A stretch of DNA of 54,011 nucleotides from positions 1 to 54,011 of the forward strand of contig JAWXBR010000048.1 in the NCBI GenBank assembly GCA_034440235.1, given 5' to 3'. Each line of letters starts with the position of its first letter. Position 1 is the stretch's first letter. The notes below the pieces were generated by a model. That model saw only the letters and a program-made list of their open reading frames with translations, made no database searches and had not been told where the DNA came from. Of this stretch, positions 34,626 to 42,188 are shown one piece after another. A program made the position numbers and the translations under genes. Origin of the DNA: JAWXBR01 sp034440235 (GTDB lineage Bacteria; Bacteroidota; Ignavibacteria; Kapaibacteriales; Kapaibacteriaceae).

Positions 34626-36410
34626 ATGTTTCGGAATATTTTTCTCGTTTCACTTGTCTTTGTCTCAACCGTCCCGCTATTTGCCGGCACGGTGAACGTT
34701 CTACCGCTAAAACCAACGGTAGGACAGGCCATTACACTCGAGTACAAGCCCGACGCTACGTTAGCCAAAGAATTTGAGGCCACAGGAAATGTCCAAGCCG
34801 TTGTCTACGCCTTCGAAATTCAAGACGAAATTCCAGATGCAATCGAGGTTCCTCTCACGTTTGACGGCCAGTGGTGGAAGGGTAAGGTTGTACTTCCCGC
34901 ATCCGTTGTGTTTGGAATTGTGAAGGTGGGTGTGCCAGGCAATTATGACACAAACAAGGATATGTTCTGGAGCCTCCGCATGCATGAGCAAGGTGGACGT
35001 CCGGTAGAAGGAGCCTTTTATAAAGAAGGTCTGTTCGGTCTAGGGCAGTACCCCGCCCATTACAACAGGGTAGCAGATGCTACCGAAGCATCCGAAGCTT
35101 TTCAAGAAGAGTTAAAGCTGTACCCTAACAACCTTGATGCTTACACTTCAGCGATTTCGATTCAAGTTCAAGCCAAAGAACTAACAGCAGAACAAGCGCA
35201 GCAGCAACTCGCTTCTGTGGCAAGTACCAGACGGTCGACCGTTCCGGCTGATCGCGTTGCTGAGTTGCAAGCTCTCCAACGCTACTCCGCAGCCCCTTCG
35301 GCTGGCGCCTTTATAGACAGTCTTGAAAAACACCTTGCGATGTATCCGAATACTCCTTCGGCGCGACAACTGTACAGTGGAGCAGTCGATGCAGGTACAA
35401 AGGGCAATGAACTACCCAGACTAATCGTAATGCTCGAACACTTGGAGGCGGTACCACCATCTACGGTGAACGAAGCAGTGAACTACATAGGTGCAGTAGA
35501 CACGTTGCGTCCTCGCGCACTTACTCTAATAGACAGAGCCATTGTGCGTGCAGAAATGCCGTCAGCCCGTCCGGTCGACATGGGCGTTAGCGAATGGAAC
35601 GAAGAAGCGCGTCGTACAATTTCCGACCTCTACTTTGTTAAGGGCGCTATACTACGTGCGCAAACCAGGTATGCCGATGCGATTGTCTCGTTGGTGAAGG
35701 CTATAGAACTTGGACGCACAGAAGTAAACAAATCGGCTTACGACATGTCGGTTTCGCTCTTGCAAGCAGAAAAGAAAAACGAAGAAGCACTTGCCCTTGC
35801 TATACAAGGAATTACCAATGGTGTGGGCTCGCCACTTCTAGTGACGACATATCGCACCGTTCTAACAGCACAGGGTAAAGACACCGTAGCAGTAGAACGA
35901 GAGCTCGCTGATCTTCGGAAGAAGGGCACGCAACTACAAAGCAAGCGACTGATGAGCGAAATGCTCAATCTGCCAATGATAGATGGCACCTTTACAACGA
36001 TTGATGGAAAGCCCGTGCCGATGAGTGCATGGAAGGGTAAGGTTGTGGTTATCGACTATTGGGCAACGTGGTGTGGTCCGTGCCGTGCATCGTTCCCGGC
36101 TCTTCAAAAGCTATATGATAAATATCGCAACAATCCGAATGTTATGTTCGCTGTTGTCAATGTTTGGGAACGCGGCGAAGACAGGGTGAAGATTGTAAAA
36201 GACTTCATGGCAAAGAATCCTACACTAACGTTTCCAGTGTTCCTCGACCTAAAGGACCAAGTTGTTGCCAAATACGGTGTTACAGGCATCCCTACCAAGT
36301 TCTGGCTCGATAAAAACGGCAGAATTCAGTTCAAGGAAGTAGGCGGTTTACCAGAAGAGCAGTTCCTCGAAGAAGGCTCGCAGAAAATCGACGCGCTATT
36401 GGCCCAATGA
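34626..36410 (+). CDS. exported protein with TPR-like region and C-terminal thioredoxin (TlpA-like) domain
   Basis: A 594-residue envelope protein. Residues 1-20 are a signal peptide (FLVSLVFVSTVPLFAG). Residues 25-130 form a beta-rich domain, and about 150-440 are helical with TPR-like features (EAFQEELKLYPNNLDAYTSAI, YADAIVSLVKAIELG). The C-terminal 140 residues are a thioredoxin fold with active site WATWCGPCRASFPAL and cis-Pro in TGIPTKFWL. It would reduce or rearrange disulfides in the periplasm. ATG 34626 is preferred over an in-frame ATG eight codons upstream because it begins the signal peptide. Confidence 0.88.
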   Translation: MFRNIFLVSLVFVSTVPLFAGTVNVLPLKPTVGQAITLEYKPDATLAKEFEATGNVQAVVYAFEIQDEIPDAIEVPLTFDGQWWKGKVVLPASVVFGIVKVGVPGNYDTNKDMFWSLRMHEQGGRPVEGAFYKEGLFGLGQYPAHYNRVADATEASEAFQEELKLYPNNLDAYTSAISIQVQAKELTAEQAQQQLASVASTRRSTVPADRVAELQALQRYSAAPSAGAFIDSLEKHLAMYPNTPSARQLYSGAVDAGTKGNELPRLIVMLEHLEAVPPSTVNEAVNYIGAVDTLRPRALTLIDRAIVRAEMPSARPVDMGVSEWNEEARRTISDLYFVKGAILRAQTRYADAIVSLVKAIELGRTEVNKSAYDMSVSLLQAEKKNEEALALAIQGITNGVGSPLLVTTYRTVLTAQGKDTVAVERELADLRKKGTQLQSKRLMSEMLNLPMIDGTFTTIDGKPVPMSAWKGKVVVIDYWATWCGPCRASFPALQKLYDKYRNNPNVMFAVVNVWERGEDRVKIVKDFMAKNPTLTFPVFLDLKDQVVAKYGVTGIPTKFWLDKNGRIQFKEVGGLPEEQFLEEGSQKIDALLAQ

Positions 36411-36426
36411 GCGATCGGTCGAATTA

Positions 36427-36457
36427 AGCCAGCGCAATAGACTTTTGAGTGTTGGCT
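36427..36457. terminator. possible bidirectional terminator hairpin
   Basis: AGCCAGCGC (36427-36435) can pair with GTGTTGGCT (36449-36457), 9 bp with two G-U pairs, between two convergent genes. No clear T-run follows on either side, so it may only be a barrier to antisense transcription. Confidence 0.35.
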
Positions 36458-37683
36458 CAGACAAAAAGACAGCCACTCGAACCAGTCCACGGCTCGGTGT
36501 TGTATCGCGCACCCATGAGGGCACCTCGACCTGTTCGCGCAAGAGATATCACAGGAATGGGTGACTCAGACGCATCGGGCCAAATGAGCATAACGCGAAT
36601 TTCTACCTTGTTGTCACCAAACGGTGTTGCAATACACGGGTCGTAGGTGACACGCTCCTGCAGAACAAAAAGGTGTCTGTCCTGCGACGGTATCGCATCG
36701 ATGTCGGCACGTGTCGGCGAAAGTATTACGCCCTTGCCCGCAAAGCTGAACAACGGCTTTAGTACAAACGACGAAAGATCGTCGGGTAGTTGAACAACGT
36801 CGTTTAGAAACACTGTTGTAGGGACAGAAGGGTGTTTCAGCCAGGGCATCACTGCCTTCGAAATTCTGAAATACCAATTCGGATGTCCCGCCCACTCGAT
36901 ATCTAAATCATCGGTCCATGCAAACGGCAACGTCACACCCAAGTCGTCGAGTTCGTCGACAATGGCGCGATTAAACACACGCTTTAACGGATGCAACAGA
37001 ACGTCAGCTGCCGTACCATGAGCCACCGATCCGTCAGCCGCAGATCCCGCTAACGTATAACACAACGTTCGCCCAACCTTCACAAGCGTCCGAATGTCTA
37101 GTGTCTGCAATCCAACCAACTTCTCGAGTGCGCGAAAATCTGTGCGCGTTTTCTGGTGTGTCGGATCGACCTCTAAAAGTGCACACTGAGATTTGTCGTG
37201 TCCGGCAAATAGTACACTTTTCAACAATGTCAGATACGCATCATCATCGAGTCCGCCCATAAGTGGCGTTCCGCTGAGCGTGTACGCCCGCTGCATGTGT
37301 TCTGCAAACACATACTGATAGCCATACAACGACGGGAATCCCTGCAGTTCGATAAGCTTTGGAATAAACTCGCCTTCTGCGTTTTTGCAGACGGCGAAGT
37401 CGACGACGCAGAATAACGGACGTGGCGCTTCGTTCGGCACGGTATAGCGGGGTTCGAGTGTGCTCTTCGTGTGTTCGAGAACACTGGGCGAGACACACTG
37501 ACGTACGATGTCTATTGCTGCTTCTTCGAGGGTGTGCCTGAAAGCTTCTGAGACAAAAATCGGCATCTCGCAAACGCGATACGCAATTGGAAAGCCAAGC
37601 CACTCATGGAGTTCTGCTTTAACGCGCGCATAACTCTCAGGTGTTACCTGTTGAATGAAGTCGCGTTGTAAGTCTGGTCTCAT
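36457..37683 (-). CDS. ATP-grasp-like protein of unknown function
   Basis: A 408-residue cytosolic protein. The second half carries ATP-grasp-like features: SSFVLKPLFSFAGKGVIL (nucleotide-binding Lys and Gly loop), HLFVLQERVTYDP, and NKVEIRVMLIW before ISLARTGRGALMGARYN, which could hold metal ligands. The first half includes LFCVVDFAVCKNAEGEFIPKLIELQGFPSLYGYQ, similar in style to glutathionylspermidine-synthase-like proteins. The reaction is unknown; peptide-like ligation of an acid to an amine is the family norm. It overlaps the amidohydrolase by ATGA, so the two products are made together. Confidence 0.65.
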   Translation of the reverse strand: MRPDLQRDFIQQVTPESYARVKAELHEWLGFPIAYRVCEMPIFVSEAFRHTLEEAAIDIVRQCVSPSVLEHTKSTLEPRYTVPNEAPRPLFCVVDFAVCKNAEGEFIPKLIELQGFPSLYGYQYVFAEHMQRAYTLSGTPLMGGLDDDAYLTLLKSVLFAGHDKSQCALLEVDPTHQKTRTDFRALEKLVGLQTLDIRTLVKVGRTLCYTLAGSAADGSVAHGTAADVLLHPLKRVFNRAIVDELDDLGVTLPFAWTDDLDIEWAGHPNWYFRISKAVMPWLKHPSVPTTVFLNDVVQLPDDLSSFVLKPLFSFAGKGVILSPTRADIDAIPSQDRHLFVLQERVTYDPCIATPFGDNKVEIRVMLIWPDASESPIPVISLARTGRGALMGARYNTEPWTGSSGCLFV

Positions 37684-39143
37684 GCTGTGTAACGCCTCCT
37701 GCCAGCAACAAACGTTGCCATGATTGTAGCAGATCGTATTTCATCGTCCGGACACGTATAGATGTCACGATCAAGAATCACTAGGTCCGCGTCCATTCCC
37801 GCAACAAGTTGTCCGCGTCTAAAATCCATTTCGGCTGTCACATGTGCGGCGCGCGTAAATGCCTCGATCGCTTCGTCGCGGGTAATGCACTCACCGTCTT
37901 GCCAAGAAGAAACGTGCCCCCTCGGAACGCGCCTTACAAAAGCATCGATTCCGTCAAGGGGCGAAGGGGGCTCGATAGGGAAGTCAGAGCCCGCACCGAG
38001 TGTTACACCTGCATCGAGCAACGACCGCCAGCGATACGCCCACGGCAGTCTTTCATCGCCAAGTCTTCGCTCGGCCATGTCTGCATCGCTAAGGCAATGT
38101 GTGGGTTGCACACATGCCATGACGTTCAGTTCAGCAAAGCGCTTCACATCGTCGGGATGGACGTGTTGTGCGTGTTCGATACGTAGCAACACATCACGTC
38201 CGTCTGACCACGACCGAACCTCTTCGTATGCATCAAGTACGTTGCGTACAGCAGCATCACCAATTGCATGTGTTGCAATACTCCACCAGCCTGCGTCGAG
38301 GGCAAGGCGTGCTCGCGAAATCATTTCTGATGTGGTAAGCATGCAGATGCCATCTGTTGACGGTCTATCGGCGTAAGGCGACAACAGAAACGCACCATGC
38401 GAGCCCAAGGCACCATCTGCATACATTTTCACGCCGCAAATACGCAGGAACTCGCCACCCATAGGTAACGTGCCGGTTTCGTGCCATTCGTTGTGTTGGG
38501 CACGGACAAAACTTTGCAATCGAATGGGAAGCGCACCTGCTTCGGCAAGTGCACGCATGGGTTCGAGCCACAGTGGATGCACGTCCATGTCGTGTACTTC
38601 GGTGATACCTACAGCGAGGCAGGCATTACATGCAGCAACGATGTTAACGCGTAACTCTTCGTCAGATGCAGAGGGCATGGCGTTCCACACCGGATCCATC
38701 TCTGCGTCCACAAGTACTTCGTCGCGGACGTCGAGTCCGGATGCACGTTGCGCTGCGCTGTTTAGCCACATGGCATGTCCGTCTACGCGTGTAGCAACAA
38801 CAGGTACGTCAGCATGAATTGCGTCGAGTGCTGTATTAAGAGGATACTCCTGCTGCGTCCAATGCTCCTGATTCCAACCCATTGCCCGTATCCAACGTCC
38901 GTCGTGCACAGGCGCTGCAGCGATGCGTGCAAGACATTCTTCTAGCGACGTGGCATCATGCAGCGAAACACTTGTCAGTCGCGCGCCAAGGCCCACGATG
39001 TGTGCGTGGTTATCAACGAAGCCTGGAAGAACATGACTGCCCGGATACTCGAACGAATCGGTCTCAGTTCGAATAATGCTGCCCGTCGTGCATGGCAGCA
39101 CTGCACGTATACGTCCGCGCTCTACGTGTATCTCAGCGTACAT
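37680..39143 (-). CDS. amidohydrolase family protein (YtcJ-like)
   Basis: A 487-residue metal-dependent hydrolase. Metal-ligand motifs: VLPGFVDNHAHI near residue 40, the His in RIEHAQHVHPDD, and GAGSDFPIEPP toward the end, with ITRDEAIEAFTRAAHVTAEM and ADLVILDRDIY closing the fold. The WIRAMGWNQEHW and VDGHAMWLNSAA stretches are typical of the YtcJ subgroup, whose substrates are mostly undefined. It is translationally coupled to the ATP-grasp-like gene, which suggests that one pathway makes and the other breaks a C-N bond; that is inference. The ferredoxin gene lies 99 bp upstream. Confidence 0.88.
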   Translation of the reverse strand: MYAEIHVERGRIRAVLPCTTGSIIRTETDSFEYPGSHVLPGFVDNHAHIVGLGARLTSVSLHDATSLEECLARIAAAPVHDGRWIRAMGWNQEHWTQQEYPLNTALDAIHADVPVVATRVDGHAMWLNSAAQRASGLDVRDEVLVDAEMDPVWNAMPSASDEELRVNIVAACNACLAVGITEVHDMDVHPLWLEPMRALAEAGALPIRLQSFVRAQHNEWHETGTLPMGGEFLRICGVKMYADGALGSHGAFLLSPYADRPSTDGICMLTTSEMISRARLALDAGWWSIATHAIGDAAVRNVLDAYEEVRSWSDGRDVLLRIEHAQHVHPDDVKRFAELNVMACVQPTHCLSDADMAERRLGDERLPWAYRWRSLLDAGVTLGAGSDFPIEPPSPLDGIDAFVRRVPRGHVSSWQDGECITRDEAIEAFTRAAHVTAEMDFRRGQLVAGMDADLVILDRDIYTCPDDEIRSATIMATFVAGRRRYTA

Positions 39144-39165
39144 GCGCCACTAATTGCGCAACCGA

Positions 39166-39240
39166 ATTGCGTTTAACAGAGTGCACAACTGTATTGCGTT
39201 TGCCAGAGTGCACAACTGCATTGCGTTTGCCAGAGTGTGA
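39166..39240. repeat. 27-bp tandem repeat between ferredoxin and amidohydrolase genes
   Basis: Units at 39166-39192 and 39193-39219 differ at three positions; a partial third (39220-39240) keeps the first 18 bases, ATTGCGTTTGCCAGAGTG, then diverges. It fills most of the gap between the two genes and lies in the leader of the amidohydrolase message. There are no spacers, so it is not a CRISPR. Confidence 0.85.
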
Positions 39241-39242
39241 CA

Positions 39243-39590
39243 TCAGGTGCGTAAACGCATGGTGTCGATGGCATCGAGCATTTCTTTTTTACGAAGGAGC
39301 TGCACTTCGTTTTCGACGTTGAGGGGGTCGGGTAGGCAACAATCAACAGGACATACAGCCGCGCACTGAGGTTCGTCGTGAAATCCTTTGCATTCCGTGC
39401 ATTTGTCGGGCACGATGTAATAGAAGTCAGGCGTCCAGAATTCACGACCAAAATTTCCGGGTGAAATACTATCGGCGTGTTTTACGCTTGCCAGCTCCCA
39501 TTCGGCGCCAGCTTCATAGATGGCGGTGTTCGGACACTCTGGTTCGCACGCCCCGCAGTTAATACAATCGCTTGTTATGTAGATAGCCAT
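39243..39590 (-). CDS. 2[4Fe-4S] ferredoxin
   Basis: A 115-residue soluble electron carrier. First cluster ligands: CINCGACEPECP. Second: CTECKGFHDEPQCAAVCPVDC, with the enlarged inter-Cys loop found in YfhL- and Chlorobi-type ferredoxins. The segment between clusters (EFWTPDFYYIVPDKC) and the LPDP after the last ligand also fit that group. The frame is open further upstream, but ATG 39590 begins directly at the domain (MAIYITSD) and has a promoter box four bases before it. The redox partner is not identified. Confidence 0.93.
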   Translation of the reverse strand: MAIYITSDCINCGACEPECPNTAIYEAGAEWELASVKHADSISPGNFGREFWTPDFYYIVPDKCTECKGFHDEPQCAAVCPVDCCLPDPLNVENEVQLLRKKEMLDAIDTMRLRT

Positions 39591-39594
39591 TGCA

Positions 39595-39602
39595 CAAAAA
39601 TA
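39595..39602 (-). promoter_or_regulatory. -7 promoter box against the ferredoxin start
   Basis: The minus strand reads TATTTTTG, a perfect TAnnTTTG, ending 4 nt before the ATG at 39590. The transcript would begin at or next to the start codon. Confidence 0.6.
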
Positions 39603-39721
39603 CGAAAGACCTACGGTTACGCATCTACCGCAATAGAGGGTCCAAATTGTCGCGTAATCAGGGAACGTAAAAATGATAATGTTGTACTGCTTCATAGAAA
39701 ATAGGACAAGCAAGGAAAAGT

Positions 39722-40163
39722 TGTAAGCAATAGATTGGCGCTGATCTCTCAACGAAAGGGACAGCGATGACAAAGGGAGCACGGCGACAACATTTCACGC
39801 CAGAAGAGAAAGTAAAGATCTTGCGAGAGCACTTCGAGAAGAAGCGTCCGATCTCGGAGATCTGTGAAGCATACGGACTTGACCCAAGCCAATTCATTCA
39901 GTGGAAGAAGGCACTGTTCGAAGGCGGTGTGGAGGTGTTCACCGCCAACGGTAAGCGCAGTCGCAATGAGTCGGCATCGGAGCGCCGTGCCCAGGAAGCC
40001 GAGGAGAAGTTGGCGCGCATGCAGCGCGTGGTGGCGGAGATCGCCGCGGAGAATATCGAGCTAAAAAAAACGACTGGCAGATCATGAGAGGCGTGCATAC
40101 ACCGGAGGTCGTGTGTCGCGACGTTGTGCATACGATTGAGTCGTTGTGCACGCGCACGGGTAT
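39722..40163 (+). mobile_element. truncated IS3-family insertion sequence
   Basis: The element holds a complete orfA and only the first 30 or so codons of orfB, reached by a -1 shift on an A8 run (40063-40070). The shifted frame reads NDWQIMRGVHTPEVV then CRDVVHTIESLCTRTGI, which resembles the start of orfB in one IS3 subgroup. Beyond about 40160 the transposase-like sequence stops and a different coding sequence begins. A plausible left end is TGTAAGC at about 39722. The DDE catalytic domain and right end are missing, so it cannot move by itself. Confidence 0.6.
39767..40087 (+). CDS. IS3-family transposase OrfA
   Basis: A 106-residue DNA-binding subunit. The helix-turn-helix (HTH_Tnp_1) spans about residues 10-52: TPEEKVKILREHFEKK, ISEICEAYGLDPSQFIQWKK. 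A leucine-zipper-like coiled coil follows (RRAQEAEEKLARMQRVV, AEIAAENIELKK). The ending KKTTGRS comes from the unshifted frame just after the A8 slippery run that normally joins OrfA to OrfB. With OrfB lost, this protein could only bind IS ends, possibly inhibiting related elements elsewhere. Confidence 0.85.
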   Translation: MTKGARRQHFTPEEKVKILREHFEKKRPISEICEAYGLDPSQFIQWKKALFEGGVEVFTANGKRSRNESASERRAQEAEEKLARMQRVVAEIAAENIELKKTTGRS

Positions 40164-41036
40164 CTGTCGTTGTCACCTAGCGGTTCATTTATTGGTATTG
40201 GCTGGGGAGGGGTGGGGTATTGCGTGTTTGATGTCACAACAGGTGTGCGCCTTGCCTTGTTTACAATTAATACTGGTAGACCTATCCTAATAAATGACAC
40301 GCAGGTCCTGTTAGCCGTGATGACCGGACCGACAACACGCTTTGCGCGAGTTGTGAATTTCAAAACCGGTGCAACGGTCGCAGAATTTTCTGTTGAGTCG
40401 ATAGTACTCGCGCTTAGTGCGAGCGCGGACGGGCATTATGTGATGGCTGGTACATCAAATCAAGTTCAGATTTATGACATGGAGCAGAAACGCGTTGTTT
40501 GGACCAAATTTCTTGGACAGTCGTTCGAGGATGGCCAGGTGGCGGAGCTTACTCGTGGTGGCGATCACGTCTTGTTGTCTCGCGTTCCAGCAACATCGAA
40601 TGGTGGCATCACCGCTACACAGCTTATAAACTGGAAATCAAATGTTGAAATCGGCCAATGGGACGCTAACACGACGTCAGGAAGACTCTCACCTGATTCC
40701 TCCTTCTTCGTCGATGGGTTTGATTTAACTCTTTATAAAGTGGCCATTGATTGGTTGGCAACTGGAGTTTCAAGTTCTGACGAAGCGGGACATGCATCTA
40801 TCACCGCGGAGTATTCCACAGGTTCGATAGTGCTGAAACAGGTACCTGTTGCCATTAGTGCCTTAGAGTGGAGATTAGTTGATATTTCCGGAAGACAGAT
40901 CGCCTCAGGTGTGGCTTCTAGACAGGGTCCAATATTTCGTCTATCACCACAACCCTTGCCACCACCGGGGGTGTATGTTTTGCATTGTACCAGCCTCTCG
41001 GGTGTAATCGGGGCCTGGACGGTATCACTTAACTAG
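40146..41036 (+). pseudogene. 5'-truncated gene for a beta-propeller protein with T9SS-like C-terminus
   Basis: The frame is open to 41036 (about 296 codons) but lacks a signal peptide or proper start; a stop at 40137-40139 and the IS remnant lie just upstream. The visible protein is repetitive in WD40/propeller style (GYLSLSPSGSFIGIG, VLALSASADGHYVMAG, VQIYDMEQKRVVW) and ends in a sorting-domain-like segment (EWRLVDISGRQIASG, PPGVYVLHC). The real host sequence probably begins about 40160. Without a signal peptide the product could not reach T9SS. It is followed 11 bp later by another T9SS-type gene with which it was probably once co-transcribed. Confidence 0.75.
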
Positions 41037-41047
41037 GGAATACTAAA

Positions 41048-41980
41048 ATGAAGACTATGTGTGCAACCCTAATAGGGATGCTGCTGGCGTGCGCATTATC
41101 CGCGCAGAATCGCGAAGCTCAACCGATCGATGCGGATTCGTTAGGCATGTCTGCTGCTAACGACAGTGTTTTGGCTGGCTCAATCGCGCCGCCTATGCTC
41201 TTTAGCGCCGAGCACTTCTTCAAAGAGACCTCAAGTGAAAAGACCATAACGGTGGCACGTTCATTTTTCGGCTGGGCCGATAATGTAACAGGTATTACGC
41301 TATCAGCTGGTGTCGACGGTGAACAAAAATTGAATATGGTGCTTCACCTCGCACAGGATGACGAGGATGAGAGTCGCATACAGTCTGAGTGGTTCACCCT
41401 GCCGACCGTGTCAGACTTCTATTGTGATGTAGTGTGCAAAGGCGACGAGGCAACTGCGACCGCTTACCTTGAACGTTTCACTGACGGTGTAGAGCTTGCC
41501 TTGAATGTGTTCGAACAAGCTGAAGTAAACACTCTTTCAAAGCATGCATGGACCCTCATCTCTGATCCTGGTGAACAATATCGGTTAGTACTTAAGCCGA
41601 CAAGCGCTGCAGCTACTGCAATCGAAGATATTGGGCTCATGGAAGCTGGCGATGATAATGTCGCAAAGGAAACTGTCGCTGGTCAGATCCTAGATCTTCG
41701 TCGAATGCGTGCATTCGCATCTTCGGGCGGCGAGGTCTTCATCTATCCGAATCCTGCTCAAGAGTCAGCATCGATTGTGATTGACATGCAAACAAACGGT
41801 GACGTACTTCAATCAACGTTAACTATTGTCAACACAGAAGGAATGGAAGTGTACTCGCAGCCTTGTATGTCCACCGACGTCATCCTTCTGCAGACGTCCT
41901 TGCTGAGCAACGGCATCTATGCGGTTCAGGTACGAACGGGACTGAATCGACGCTCGACAGCGCTAACAATCGTCAAGTAG
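41048..41980 (+). CDS. secreted T9SS-sorted protein of unknown function
   Basis: A 310-residue exported protein: signal peptide MCATLIGMLLACALSAQ, an acidic middle region (about 20-225) with DDEDESRIQ and no recognised domain, then a T9SS type A sorting domain in the last 80 residues (VFIYPNPAQESASIVID, IVNTEGMEVYSQP, GIYAVQVRTG, ALTIVK). Only four Cys are present outside the signal peptide. Lacking an obvious promoter, it seems to have belonged to the transcription unit of the truncated gene upstream, so the IS insertion may have changed its expression. A terminator follows at 42023. Confidence 0.82.
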   Translation: MKTMCATLIGMLLACALSAQNREAQPIDADSLGMSAANDSVLAGSIAPPMLFSAEHFFKETSSEKTITVARSFFGWADNVTGITLSAGVDGEQKLNMVLHLAQDDEDESRIQSEWFTLPTVSDFYCDVVCKGDEATATAYLERFTDGVELALNVFEQAEVNTLSKHAWTLISDPGEQYRLVLKPTSAAATAIEDIGLMEAGDDNVAKETVAGQILDLRRMRAFASSGGEVFIYPNPAQESASIVIDMQTNGDVLQSTLTIVNTEGMEVYSQPCMSTDVILLQTSLLSNGIYAVQVRTGLNRRSTALTIVK

Positions 41981-42022
41981 AAGTTTCTGACATAGCATCG
42001 TTCTAAATCCCAGAACTAATAG

Positions 42023-42059
42023 AAGGCGTTTCCATCCCAACCGATAGATACGCCTTTTT
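42023..42059 (+). terminator. intrinsic terminator
   Basis: Arms AAGGCGT (42023-42029) and ACGCCTT (42050-42056) are perfect over 7 bp, followed by a run of T to 42059, 43 bp after the T9SS gene stop. The loop is long (20 nt). Confidence 0.7.
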
Positions 42060-42188
42060 GACTATGCCGCCGTCAATTACCAGAAGCAACCCATGTTCGC
42101 TTAGCCTAAGGCACGTCCTGCTGACGCGGGCAACAAAACACATCCCAATACGTTCAAGCGCTCGCTTTTCAACCAGATATCAGTTTCT

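Noticed and set aside
39166..39240. Possible CRISPR
   Set aside because: The 27-bp units are directly adjacent with no spacers, and no cas genes are nearby.
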